Below, piece after piece: positions 20,744 through 29,246 of a stretch of 64,000 nt of DNA. Source of the stretch: Prosthecobacter sp. (GTDB lineage Bacteria; Verrucomicrobiota; Verrucomicrobiia; Verrucomicrobiales; Verrucomicrobiaceae); contig JABARQ010000002.1 of NCBI GenBank assembly GCA_019186985.1, forward strand, positions 1-64,000, written 5' to 3'. A program made the position numbers and the translations under genes. Every line of letters starts with the position of its first letter. The first letter of the stretch is position 1. The notes below the pieces were generated by a model. That model ran no database searches. It was not told the origin of the DNA and worked only from the letters and a program-made list of their open reading frames with translations.

Positions 20744-23439
20744 TTCTTGGACTTGGCTTGGCTGAGGATCATCTTGTAGGCGTCGCCGCCGTATTCCTTG
20801 AGCTGTTCGTTCTGCCTTTCGAAGGCTTCGCCGGAGGTTGCGGAGGCGAGGATCATCTCCTTCGAGGCCTGATGGCGGCCGATGGCGATCTTCGGGCGGC
20901 CGGTGGCCTCGTGGTAGTAGACGAAGCTTCCATAAGGGTCGGTCTTCATCTCGCTCGGGTCGGGGAAGCTGGTGACCTGGCGCTTGGTGACGCTCGGGAT
21001 GCGGAAGCCTTCGCTCATGCTCTCCACATCCCTCTGGTCGGGCTGCTTCAGCATGAACATGACGCGCGAGTTGCCGACGACGGAGGAGCGGACCGGGTGG
21101 TCCTTGATGCGCTGGAACTGCTGGATGATGGAGAAGACCCAGCAGGAGTACTTTCTCATGCGCTCGTAGTACTCGCGGGTGATGCGGTCGCCGTCGGGCA
21201 TGGCGAGGAAGGCGGAGAGCTCCTCCAGGATGACGCGCTTGCGGGTGGAGCGCGGTCTGCGCATGATCTCCTTGCGCAGGTCGTTGGTGATCATGAAGGC
21301 GGCGACGGTGCGCAGCTCACGGGCGCTTTCCGGGATGTAGCTGAGCTCGAAATGCACGACCCTGCCGCTGAGGTCCACGTTGTTGACACCGTCGAGGATC
21401 GCGCCGTAGCGGCCGGTGCGGCTCCAGGGCTCCAGCAGCATGCGGAGCAGGCCGAGGTCCTCGTGCGCCTTGCGCTGGCGGCTTTCCAGGTTGAGCAGCT
21501 CGACGAACTGGCTGTGCGTCGGCATGTCCTCGGGCTTCATGAGGGTGTAGCCCATGCTCATGAGGTCCCACTGGTTGCCAGGGTCGTTGAGGAAGTCCTC
21601 GAGCCGGGCGGGATCCACGTTCATGCGGTTGATCTCGTTGGCGAGCGGCTCGCCGTCCATGAGGCCGGCGTCGAAGTCGATCCAGGCGTCGGAAAGCACC
21701 GTGCCCTGCGGCATTTTCCGCTGACGCCATTCGTTGGCGATGACGACACGGCGCGCGGCCTCGGCGCGAAGCTCGGCGTTGCGGCCGGCCCAGGTTTCAA
21801 ACTGGTCGATGTAGAGGCGCTCGATCTGCTTGGCGAGCAGGGCCTGGCGCAGGCGGTCCTTGTCGATGTCCGGGGGCGGGCCGGCCATGAGGTGGGCGAC
21901 GGCGGTGGCGCCGCCGAGCTGGTCGGAGCTGAGGGGCAGGCCGCGGGTGTCGAAGTAGTTGAAGGTGAGGTTGCCGTTGGGCTGCACGATGATGGGCTTG
22001 CAGCCGTAGAGGCGGGTGAAGAGGTTGTAGCTGAGGCCCTCCTCGACGATGGCGGTGTAGTCGTAGTAGGGGGCGGTCTGGGTGAGCAGGTCGATGGTGA
22101 AGACCGACTTGCCCGCGCCTGAGGCGCCGAACATGATGCCGTGCTCGGGGCGCATGGAGCCCTCCTTGCCCACGAAGGTGGTGCAGCCGACCAGGGCGCC
22201 GCGCGGGCCGTCGTAGATGGCCTCCGCATCCTCCAGGTCGCCGGTGGGCGTGCTGGAGACGGGCAGCAGGTCGGCCAGGTTCACGTCCTCGACGTAGAGC
22301 TTGAAGTCGTTGTAGTTCGCCCAGCTCCAGCCGGGCATGCAGAGCTGCCAGTAATTGCGGACGCTGGTGGGCAGGGTGGGCTCGTAGGACTGCGCGCCGC
22401 CGAGCTTCAGGATGGAGTTCCTGATGGCGGAGAGCTTGCTGGCGCAGACGTCAGGGTCCTTGTCCCAGGCGCGGACGACGAGGTGCATGCGGTAGGGCAC
22501 GACTTCGTTGGTGGTCAGGCGGCGGATGCGGGTGCGCAGCTTGAGCAGGGTTGCCTCCAGGGAGGGGGTGATCTTGCCGCGCTCCAGGCGGGCGACCTTG
22601 TTCTCGGTGGCGACACGGTCCTTTTCCACGTCGCCGGCCTCGATGTTCACGACGATCTGGTAGTCGAGGATGTCGAGCTGGGTCAGCGTGCGCATCATGC
22701 CGATGTAGGTGAACTTCGGCAGGGTCTTCATCACGCAGATGCCCTGGTGGAAGCCGTCCATCTTGAAGGTGGAGGTGCCCATGCGGTAGGGGGCGGCCTC
22801 GCTGTTGAAGCACATTTCGCACACGGTCTTGCTGGGGTCGTAGATGTCCTCCAGCTTGAGCGCCTCGTTCTCAAACGCGCTTGGGTTGAAGTAGCGGTAG
22901 AAGGACTCGAAGTGGTCCATGTCCTTCATCGGCATGATGCGGCCGCCGAGGCTGCCGAACTGCTGGCGCAACGCCTCCTCAAGCTCCCCCTGCTCGCGCT
23001 TGGCGGCCTGGAGAAGCTCTTCATAATGCTGCCTGCTGCCGCCCATGGGCAGGCCCTGGATGCGGGAGGTGAAGTAAAACTGCAGGTGCTCACGGCGGAG
23101 CTGGTGGTTGCGGATCTTCTGGTCGTAGCGCTGGTAGCGTTCCTCGCGCTGACGGGTGGACCAGCGGTCCTGGGGCAGCTCCTCGGTCTTCTGGCGGTAG
23201 CGTTCGAGCTCCTTGCGATAGTCGCTGTCCACGCTCCAGGCGACCTGGAGGCGGAGATCGGGCCTGATGAGGCGGAGCAGCACGCGCATGTTGTCCTCCA
23301 GGGACATGAGCCAGCTGGCGTCGGTGTTCTCCGTGTCAGGCATCTCCACATCATAGCCGCGCCCGATGGCGCCGCCGCGCTGCAGTCCGCGGTAGATGAT
23401 GAGGTCCTCGTCGAGGTAGGAGTTCACGAACTTGGCCAT
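20740..23439 (-). CDS. virB4: VirB4/TraC-type T4SS ATPase
   Basis: The protein has 899 residues. The N-terminal domain is about 430 residues and is followed by Walker A GASGAGKS at 438-445 (motif MFGASGAGKSVFTID, characteristic of VirB4/TraC). Walker B lies near residue 745 and reads VILEELSAF, with Glu where most relatives have Asp. A late motif, FSIIQQFQRIKD, matches the VirB4 'Q-x-x-x-D' region. VirB4 hexamers energise pilus assembly and substrate transfer at the inner membrane. The gene starts 9 bases after the VirB3-like gene and overlaps the following lipoprotein gene by 4 bases. It is the firmest marker that this operon is a type IV secretion system. Confidence 0.93.
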   Translation of the reverse strand: MAKFVNSYLDEDLIIYRGLQRGGAIGRGYDVEMPDTENTDASWLMSLEDNMRVLLRLIRPDLRLQVAWSVDSDYRKELERYRQKTEELPQDRWSTRQREERYQRYDQKIRNHQLRREHLQFYFTSRIQGLPMGGSRQHYEELLQAAKREQGELEEALRQQFGSLGGRIMPMKDMDHFESFYRYFNPSAFENEALKLEDIYDPSKTVCEMCFNSEAAPYRMGTSTFKMDGFHQGICVMKTLPKFTYIGMMRTLTQLDILDYQIVVNIEAGDVEKDRVATENKVARLERGKITPSLEATLLKLRTRIRRLTTNEVVPYRMHLVVRAWDKDPDVCASKLSAIRNSILKLGGAQSYEPTLPTSVRNYWQLCMPGWSWANYNDFKLYVEDVNLADLLPVSSTPTGDLEDAEAIYDGPRGALVGCTTFVGKEGSMRPEHGIMFGASGAGKSVFTIDLLTQTAPYYDYTAIVEEGLSYNLFTRLYGCKPIIVQPNGNLTFNYFDTRGLPLSSDQLGGATAVAHLMAGPPPDIDKDRLRQALLAKQIERLYIDQFETWAGRNAELRAEAARRVVIANEWRQRKMPQGTVLSDAWIDFDAGLMDGEPLANEINRMNVDPARLEDFLNDPGNQWDLMSMGYTLMKPEDMPTHSQFVELLNLESRQRKAHEDLGLLRMLLEPWSRTGRYGAILDGVNNVDLSGRVVHFELSYIPESARELRTVAAFMITNDLRKEIMRRPRSTRKRVILEELSAFLAMPDGDRITREYYERMRKYSCWVFSIIQQFQRIKDHPVRSSVVGNSRVMFMLKQPDQRDVESMSEGFRIPSVTKRQVTSFPDPSEMKTDPYGSFVYYHEATGRPKIAIGRHQASKEMILASATSGEAFERQNEQLKEYGGDAYKMILSQAKSKK

Positions 23440-23448
23440 GAGGATGCG

Positions 23449-23886
23449 TCAGTCTTTCCCGGGCGCCTGGGGCGGTCTGGAGATTTTGTTAGGCGAAGGC
23501 TCCTTGCCCGGCGGGTCGTCGACCCAGGAGAGGGCCAGGGGCTCCACCTGCTTTGGAGAGAAGTAGGGGTTCTTGGTCAGCTTGATGATCAGCCATTCAC
23601 CCAGCTCCACGTCATAGGAGGCGGGCTTGCCCTGCTTGAGCCCGAAGACATAGGCCATGACCACCATCATGGGAATGGAGGCGACCACGGCGGCGAGCAG
23701 CATGTTCGGGTTCTGCCCTTCTGACATCTTGCGGAAGAGCAGCATGCCCATGCCGATGGCGAACATGAAGAAGAAGGCGTTGGCGCCCTCGAAGCCGGCG
23801 ATGCCCTGCTGGGTCTCGCGGCCTTCGTTGGTCTCGTGCAGTCTGACTCCCTGGTTCTCCATGATGGGCGTGCGTGGTGCTTGCAT
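23449..23886 (-). CDS. VirB3/TraL/TrbD-like small membrane protein
   Basis: The protein has 145 residues from ATG 23886; an internal ATG at 23862 would give 137. Two membrane segments lie at about 35-52 and 62-82, followed by a cytoplasmic tail containing YFSPKQVEPLALSWVDD. Size, topology and position between the pilin and VirB4 genes fit VirB3. A GGGGAGG ribosome binding site lies 10-12 bases upstream but is inside the stem-loop at 23888-23939. Confidence 0.7.
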   Translation of the reverse strand: MQAPRTPIMENQGVRLHETNEGRETQQGIAGFEGANAFFFMFAIGMGMLLFRKMSEGQNPNMLLAAVVASIPMMVVMAYVFGLKQGKPASYDVELGEWLIIKLTKNPYFSPKQVEPLALSWVDDPPGKEPSPNKISRPPQAPGKD

Positions 23887-23887
23887 G

Positions 23888-23939
23888 CATGAAGAGCCTC
23901 CCCGGCCGGGCGGGTGCTCCGCACCGGGGAGGCTTCATG
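23888..23939 (-). promoter_or_regulatory. Stem-loop hiding the ribosome binding site of the VirB3-like gene
   Basis: Arms CATGAAG + CCTCCCCGG (left, with a two-base bulge) and CCGGGGAGG + CTTCATG (right) form a 16-bp stem in the gap between the pilin stop and the next start codon. In the transcript the GGGGAGG Shine-Dalgarno and the bases next to the start codon are paired. A smaller GGTGC/GCACC hairpin lies in the loop and competes for two bases of the stem. This would lower translation or act as a processing or attenuation point, letting the pilin be made in excess. Confidence 0.65.
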
Positions 23940-23974
23940 AATTCAGGCCCTGGCGGGCCTGCGGACCGGGCGGA

Positions 23975-24295
23975 TCAGTTGCCGCTGCCGGAGCCCATCT
24001 GCAGGCTGTCGACGTCGCTGGAGCCGCCGGCGGTGGAGAACATCACCTTGATGATGATGAAGGACAGGCCGCCGATGCCTGCGCCGACAAGGCCGTAGAG
24101 CACGCGTTCGGTCTGGCCCATCATGAACATGACGGCGGCGAAGAGGAGGCCGCCGAAGGCCAGCACAAGGCCGACAAGGTTGAGGATGTTGATGATGCCG
24201 CTGAACTTGCCGGTCAGATCGCTCGAACTGGCGGCGAGGGGCATGGTGAAGCGCAGGATGTTGGCTCCGAGCGTGGCGACTGAGATGGATGTCAT
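23975..24295 (-). CDS. VirB2/TrbC-like pilin subunit
   Basis: The protein has 106 residues. Residues 1-30 are polar to mildly hydrophobic, followed by two membrane segments (about 35-59 and 65-87) with a short QTER loop between them, and a Gly/Ser-rich tail. This is the TrbC/VirB2 topology. It is the first gene of the 15-gene operon, the usual place for the pilin. The absence of an obvious long signal peptide is within family variation. It is separated from the next gene by 88 bases containing a strong stem-loop. Confidence 0.75.
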   Translation of the reverse strand: MTSISVATLGANILRFTMPLAASSSDLTGKFSGIINILNLVGLVLAFGGLLFAAVMFMMGQTERVLYGLVGAGIGGLSFIIIKVMFSTAGGSSDVDSLQMGSGSGN

Positions 24296-24535
24296 AGGAG
24301 TGTGGATGTGTAGTGTTTGCGATGGGCAGCTTGCGGGATGAAGGCCGACTGCTGGAGGGGGTTAGCCATCCGGTTCCGGGCTGTGACACATTTTTTCATC
24401 AGGGAGGTGGCAGGCCCGTTTCCTGCCCCGCCGGCCCAGCCAGCCTTGGCGAGACGGCAGATGCCTGCTTTATTCAGGGCCCGGAAGTCATGGGTTGCCT
24501 TTCTGCCTAAGGCTTGATAGGGGAGTGATATTCCT

Positions 24536-25975
24536 ATGAAACAATGGTATTACGCCCTTCAAGGTCAGCAGCATGGTCCAGCATCTTCGGAGGACGTGAG
24601 GAGGATGATGTCCGCAGGCATCCTGAATTCCGCCACGCTGGTCTGGTCGGAGGGAATGAGCGACTGGGCGCCGCTTGAAACGGTGAAGCCGCTGCTGCTT
24701 GCGGAGGCGGGCGGGGACGCCGGCAACGAGGCTGTGCCCCTTGGTGCGGTGGCCTACACGGAACCCGTGCGTGAGCATCCGTTTGAGTTCCGGGGACGGG
24801 CCCTGGAGTTCTTCCGCATCTGGATCGTCAACGTCGTCCTCACGGTGCTCACGCTGGGCATTTATGCGGCCTGGGCCAAGGTGCGGACGCGACGCTACTT
24901 CTACGGCAACACGCTGCTGGACGGCAAGCCCTTCGACTTCACGGGCAACCCCGTTTCGATCCTGAAGGGGAACCTGATCTTCGGCGGCCTGTTCATCATC
25001 TATGTCGTTTCTGGAAGCCTGTTCCCGCCGCTCGCCCTTGCGGTCATTGTGCTCATCATGCTGATCGCCCCCTGGATGATCCAGAAGGCGCTGCGGTTCC
25101 GGGCGCACAACACGGTGCACCGCAACGTCCGGCTGAACTTCCGCGGCACGGTGGGCGAGTCCTACTCGGTGTTCCTTGGGCTGCTCTTCCTCGTTCCGCT
25201 TACAATCGGCCTGATCGTTCCTTACATCCAGTTCAGGCAGCGGAAGTTCTTTTTCGGCAACCTTGGCTGGGGCGGCTGCCAGGCCCACATGAACGGGGGT
25301 GCCGGCTTCTTCTACAAGACCTTCTTCAAATGCTTCGGCCTGATCTTCCTGGTCACCATCCTGGCCAGCGTCGCGGTCCCCGCGTTCAACGTGATCCAGA
25401 AGAAGGCCCAGGAGGCGAAGGCGGCTGGAAAGTCGGCATCTGTGGTCGTGCCTTCACAGCCCGGGGTTCACATGGGGCAGTCTCCAGGAGGGGTTGACCT
25501 GGGCAGCGAGGTGGAAAAGGCCATCGAACAGCAGATCGCAAAAAACCCGGGCTTGTCCGAGAAGGACAAGGAGGAGCTGCGCAACATGAAGGGGCAGATC
25601 CAGGAGATGACCCAGATGATGATGTTCGTCATCCTGCCGATCTACCTGCTGATGTTCGTCGCGGCCATCTATTACCAGGTGAGGACCAGCAACTACTGCA
25701 TCAACTCCACCCAGTGGGGCGCGCTCGGCCATCTGGAGTCCCGGGTGCGCGTCAGGGACCTGATGTGGCTGTATTTCAGCAACGGCCTGGCGGTGCTGCT
25801 TTCCCTCGGCCTGCTCATTCCCTGGGTCATGGTGCGAATGGCACGCTATCGCGCCTCGAAGACGGTGCTGGTCGCCGGTGGCAGCCTGGATTCCGTGGCC
25901 GCCTCCGCAGGCTCCATGGACTCCGCCCTGGGCGACGCCGGGGCGGACATCTTTGACTTCGACATCGGCTTCTGA
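24536..25975 (+). CDS. GYF_2 and DUF898 (YjgN-like) membrane protein
   Basis: The protein has 479 residues. The N-terminal 50 residues are a GYF_2 domain (start MKQWYYALQGQQHGP, then W near residue 37 and W near 43). The DUF898/YjgN membrane region starts near 82 (PFEFRGRALEFFRIW, and GIYAAWAKVRTRRYFYGNT), with about six to eight membrane segments. A soluble linker (about 290-360) interrupts the DUF898 region. YjgN function is unknown. It is followed after 5 bases by the M48 peptidase gene, a known pairing. It diverges from the T4SS-like operon across 240 bases, in which no clear promoter boxes were seen. Confidence 0.85.
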   Translation: MKQWYYALQGQQHGPASSEDVRRMMSAGILNSATLVWSEGMSDWAPLETVKPLLLAEAGGDAGNEAVPLGAVAYTEPVREHPFEFRGRALEFFRIWIVNVVLTVLTLGIYAAWAKVRTRRYFYGNTLLDGKPFDFTGNPVSILKGNLIFGGLFIIYVVSGSLFPPLALAVIVLIMLIAPWMIQKALRFRAHNTVHRNVRLNFRGTVGESYSVFLGLLFLVPLTIGLIVPYIQFRQRKFFFGNLGWGGCQAHMNGGAGFFYKTFFKCFGLIFLVTILASVAVPAFNVIQKKAQEAKAAGKSASVVVPSQPGVHMGQSPGGVDLGSEVEKAIEQQIAKNPGLSEKDKEELRNMKGQIQEMTQMMMFVILPIYLLMFVAAIYYQVRTSNYCINSTQWGALGHLESRVRVRDLMWLYFSNGLAVLLSLGLLIPWVMVRMARYRASKTVLVAGGSLDSVAASAGSMDSALGDAGADIFDFDIGF

Positions 25976-25980
25976 TCCCC

Positions 25981-27030
25981 GTGACACTTGCTGGCACCTA
26001 TTATCCGCCGGATTCATCGCGCGCCGTGGTGGTGTCGCTGACGCTGGATGACAACCGCACCCTGACGTTGAGTGGCGAGGGGGTGGCGAGGGTGGATGCG
26101 CTGCGTGAATGCCAGCTTTCGGAACCGCTGGGGCGGATGGTCAGGCACTTCATGCTGCCGGACGGGGCGCGGGTCGAGGTGGAGGACCTGGATGCACTGG
26201 CCGTCTGGGAGCGTGAGCACGGCCGCCGCACCGGGCTGCACCTGGTGCATCTTCTGGAAAGCCGCTGGCGCTGGGTCGCCACGGCGGCGGTGTTCCTGCT
26301 TCTGTTCATGCTGGCCGGCTACATCTGGGGACTGCCGCTGGCAGCCAGGCACCTGGCCTTCAAGATGCCGCCCCAGGTCGGCCGGGTGGCCTCGGAACAG
26401 ACGGTCGCCCTGATCACCCGGATGCTTTCCTTTGAAGACTCCGAGATTCCGGAGAAACGCCGGGCCGCCATCACTCAGGAGTTTCAAAAAATGGCGGCCG
26501 CGATGCATCCCGGCTCCCCCTGGCAGTATCGGCTGAAGTTCTTCAAGGCGAGCCTGCCCAACGCCTTTGCGCTTCCTGACGGACTGGTGTGCATCACTGA
26601 CGAGCTGATCAAGGAGGCCGGCGACGACAAGGAGATCTATGGCGTGCTGGCCCATGAGATCATGCACGTCCGTGAGCAGCATGGCATGCGCAGCGTGCTG
26701 CAGAACTCGGCGGTTTTCCTGATCTGGACGCTGATGACCGGGGATGTCTCCACCCTGGCGGGCATGGGTTCCGCCCTGCCTGCCGCCCTGGCCCAGGCGG
26801 GCTATTCACGAGGCTTTGAGCAGGAGGCGGACATCGGGGCTGCCGACTACATGATCAGCCGCGGCTGGGGTGTGAAGCCGCTCTGTGACATCCTGGACCG
26901 GATCGACCCCGAGCACATGCATCTGGGCGGGGCCGAGGAGGCCATCTCAACGCATCCGCTCACGAAGAAGCGGATTGCGTTTCTTCAGGAGCGCGAGGCG
27001 GCGTCAAAGGCGGCAGCCGCAGGGCCTTGA
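25981..27030 (+). CDS. M48-family membrane metallopeptidase
   Basis: The protein has 349 residues from GTG 25981. Residues 1-85 form a small domain like the DUF7092 region found in peptidases paired with DUF898. One membrane segment lies at about 100-120. The M48 catalytic zinc motif is HEIMH (H225, E226, H229), and the third ligand region is EQEAD near residue 280. The family includes Oma1/BepA-type proteases that act on misfolded envelope proteins in the periplasm. Spacing of 5 bases shows co-expression with the DUF898 protein, which may be its membrane partner or substrate. Confidence 0.88.
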   Translation: MTLAGTYYPPDSSRAVVVSLTLDDNRTLTLSGEGVARVDALRECQLSEPLGRMVRHFMLPDGARVEVEDLDALAVWEREHGRRTGLHLVHLLESRWRWVATAAVFLLLFMLAGYIWGLPLAARHLAFKMPPQVGRVASEQTVALITRMLSFEDSEIPEKRRAAITQEFQKMAAAMHPGSPWQYRLKFFKASLPNAFALPDGLVCITDELIKEAGDDKEIYGVLAHEIMHVREQHGMRSVLQNSAVFLIWTLMTGDVSTLAGMGSALPAALAQAGYSRGFEQEADIGAADYMISRGWGVKPLCDILDRIDPEHMHLGGAEEAISTHPLTKKRIAFLQEREAASKAAAAGP

Positions 27031-27064
27031 GACGGGTCAGGATGTTTGAAGTGCGCCGGTCTGC

Positions 27065-27562
27065 TCACCAGCAATAGGGATGGTAGCCCCAGCCGCTGCC
27101 CAGGCCGAAGGCCGGGCGGCCATAGCTGGAAACAAACAGCCCGGAGCGAGCCGGCGCACCCCAGCCTCCATAACCGAGGGGGGAATAAACATTGCGCCAC
27201 GGCGAATAGCCCCAGCCGCCATGACGGTAGGGGGTGAGGGTGCGATGCACATGGACAGGCCTGCCGCGCACGGAATAAGGGGAGCCATAGTAGCGGTTGT
27301 AGCCGCCGTAATAATATCGCTGGTCCCGGCTGGCGCCGACCTGGGATCCGGCCAGCGATCCCAGGAGCCCGCCGATGGCAGCGCCCTCAAGCGGGCGTCC
27401 GCTCTGGTTGCCGATGATCGCGCCAAGAAGCCCGCCGCCGACGGCGCCCACCACGGCGCCGTTTTGTTCGTTAGGCCCGGCGTAGGGGTTCACACAGGAG
27501 GTGAGGCCCAGTGCGAGCGCCAGGACGCCCGCCGTGAATCCGGAATGAAGCTTGGTTTTCAT
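27065..27562 (-). CDS. Glycine-zipper lipoprotein with Gly/Tyr-rich tail
   Basis: The protein has 165 residues from ATG 27562. The signal peptide ends in lipobox LTSC (about residue 22). A glycine zipper follows (GAVVGAVGGGLLGAIIGN at about 35-52, and GAAIGGLLGSLAGSQVG near 60-76). The C-terminal half is rich in Tyr, Gly, Arg and Pro. Such proteins are commonly outer-membrane-associated; the role is unknown. The gene is convergent with the M48 gene (34-base gap). Confidence 0.75.
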   Translation of the reverse strand: MKTKLHSGFTAGVLALALGLTSCVNPYAGPNEQNGAVVGAVGGGLLGAIIGNQSGRPLEGAAIGGLLGSLAGSQVGASRDQRYYYGGYNRYYGSPYSVRGRPVHVHRTLTPYRHGGWGYSPWRNVYSPLGYGGWGAPARSGLFVSSYGRPAFGLGSGWGYHPYCW

Positions 27563-27691
27563 GTCGTGGAGCAGGTGCGGCCCGGCTTCATGCGCGGGCT
27601 CCAACCCTCAGACTCCGGGGACGGCGTCTTCATTCAACGGCAGGGTGGAAATCCCGGCCCGTCTTCAGCCAGTCTAACAATCTTTGAAATT

Positions 27692-28825
27692 TCAAGGCCT
27701 GGCTGCGAACCCGGGGATGCCAAGCCGCCCCGCCATGCGCAGCGGCCGCCTCATGGCCTCCTCCATCCGTAAAGCCTCGTCGTCCCCCCGCAGGTCACGG
27801 CAGTCCGGGTGCGACTCCGGGGAGTCGATCAGGCCCAGCTGGTGGAGCACATGCGCGGTGCTGTGCTTGTAGGGGGCTGCGCTCAGCTTCTCGTTCAGCC
27901 GGAAGACGAGGTCCTCAAAGGACTGGAAGGCCTCGAAGAGCTTGTAGACTCGGGTGTCAAAGCGGCCGGTGCCGGTCTTGAACTTCTTGTCGGCCACGCT
28001 GTCGAGCAGCCACATGTCGCGCGCGGCGCAGATGAGGGGGCAGGCGCTGACGCCGGCTCCGATGAGCAGGGGCAGTCCGAGCCGGATGGCCGTGGCGATG
28101 CCGTAGTCGTCGCCGCTGTGCGGGGCGAAGGGCAGGTTCAGGCCCTTGCACATGGCCGCCCAGTAGAGGAAGTGCGGCTCGTCGAGCGTGCTGATCTTGC
28201 CCCCGACATACCTGGGGTGGCTGGCGATCTCGTGCAGCAGCCAGGGTTCATAAGGCGTCGCCCATGGCACGAAGGAGGGCTCCAGGGCGTGGGCGATGGC
28301 CGGATGCGTGATGTGCTCGGCAATGTCGAAGTAGGCGTCGCGCCGGGCCTCGGTCTCCAGGATGTTCAGGAGGCGCGAGGTCATGATCATCACCTCGCAG
28401 TTGTCGTGCGACTGCGCGATGTCGAGCAGGGGCAGGTAACGCTCCGTCTTGAAGGTCTCGTCCTTCTCGGCCCCGCGTGCCGTGACGCCGGCGATGAAGC
28501 GCGTGGCTGGGAAGTCGGCGCGGAACCGGCGCAGCACCTCGGCGTAGAGTTCGTTGCTGAGGTCGAAGATGTAGCCGGTGTCGGCATTCAGCACGAAGAC
28601 CATTTCAACGCCGAAGTGATCTGCGCACTGCTGCATCCAGCGCACGCTCTTGCTGAAGCCCTCCCAGTCGGGCTGCCTGTCCTTGAAGGGCAGCAGCGTG
28701 GCCACGCACAGGCGCGCCTTGGTCGTGTGATCCACCAGCTCCTCCTCGGAAGTGTATGCCCAGACGGTCTCCTGCCAGCGCGTGGAGGGCTTCAAGTCGG
28801 CGGGGCTGGAGATGAGGTCGATCAT
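27692..28825 (-). CDS. Dihydrodipicolinate synthase (DapA/NanA) family aldolase-like protein
   Basis: The protein has 377 residues, longer than the 290-300 of typical DapA/NanA. The TIM-barrel pattern is visible (LCVATLLPFKD near 40, TRFIAGVTARG near 110, EVMIMTSR near 145). A lysine in VGGKISTLDEP (near residue 208) stands where Schiff-base lysines occur in the family. Members cleave or form 2-keto acids; N-acetylneuraminate lyase is one. Because sialate esterase and sialidase-like genes lie nearby, a sugar-acid role is possible, but the enzyme is not DapA itself on length and divergence. Confidence 0.6.
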   Translation of the reverse strand: MIDLISSPADLKPSTRWQETVWAYTSEEELVDHTTKARLCVATLLPFKDRQPDWEGFSKSVRWMQQCADHFGVEMVFVLNADTGYIFDLSNELYAEVLRRFRADFPATRFIAGVTARGAEKDETFKTERYLPLLDIAQSHDNCEVMIMTSRLLNILETEARRDAYFDIAEHITHPAIAHALEPSFVPWATPYEPWLLHEIASHPRYVGGKISTLDEPHFLYWAAMCKGLNLPFAPHSGDDYGIATAIRLGLPLLIGAGVSACPLICAARDMWLLDSVADKKFKTGTGRFDTRVYKLFEAFQSFEDLVFRLNEKLSAAPYKHSTAHVLHQLGLIDSPESHPDCRDLRGDDEALRMEEAMRRPLRMAGRLGIPGFAARP

Positions 28826-29246
28826 ATATGATGCGCTTTAGGTGGTTGTGTCCTCCTTGGCAAGTCCGGGATGTTCGGGTTTTACGGCGGACGGCAGCGG
28901 GAATTGCGGCGGCGTAAAGTCCCCATGAGCTTCAGCCCGTGACAGCAGGGCAGGCGGAACGATGAATCCGGCATCATGACAGAACACGGAACCTGTCCGG
29001 CTCCCGGGTGGGGTTGATGCGTTTTCACAGTGCCGGATCAGCAGTCCGAGACTGAAGCCCGCAGCGGGAGGCGAAGGCTGGGCCGGATGTGAAGCGCTCA
29101 GCATGGAGATGAGGGGAAGGCTCCCGCCGTGATGCCGGACGCCCGGAGGTCGTGAAAGGCTGGGCTTGCCAGGCGGCGGGCGCCCCCTCGGAGCGAGTCG
29201 GCGGCCTTGCTTCGCCTGATCGCGACGACCGCTTTCCAAACACAGG
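28826..29246. other. Intergenic region with one copy of a dispersed repeat
   Basis: This 421-base gap contains no convincing gene. A 133-codon open frame on the minus strand has low-complexity composition and overlaps the repeat. The main content is the repeat copy at about 28921-29040. Confidence 0.6.
28921..29040 (-). repeat. Dispersed intergenic repeat, copy A
   Basis: Read on the minus strand, it matches the copy at 31842-31955 over about 110 bases. The best core is 28962-28985, which has one mismatch in 24 against 31895-31918. The repeat begins ATCCGGCAC and ends near a CATG. It lies outside genes and may be a REP-like or transcribed structured element. Confidence 0.65.

Noticed and set aside
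18185-20779. 864-codon open frame antisense to the VirB5/VirB6/lipoprotein genes
   Set aside because: The translation has the composition of a reverse-strand shadow and no domain. The sense strand has signal peptides, membrane segments and tight operon spacing.
27684-27695. Perfect 12-base palindrome TTGAAATTTCAA at the stop of the DapA/NanA-like gene
   Set aside because: AT-rich 12-base palindromes arise by chance, and its position across the stop codon with no T-tract gives no clear role.
28838-29239. 133-codon open frame on the minus strand in the gap after the aldolase gene
   Set aside because: It overlaps the dispersed repeat, has Pro/Ser/Arg-rich low-complexity sequence and no ribosome binding site, so a gene is not supported.
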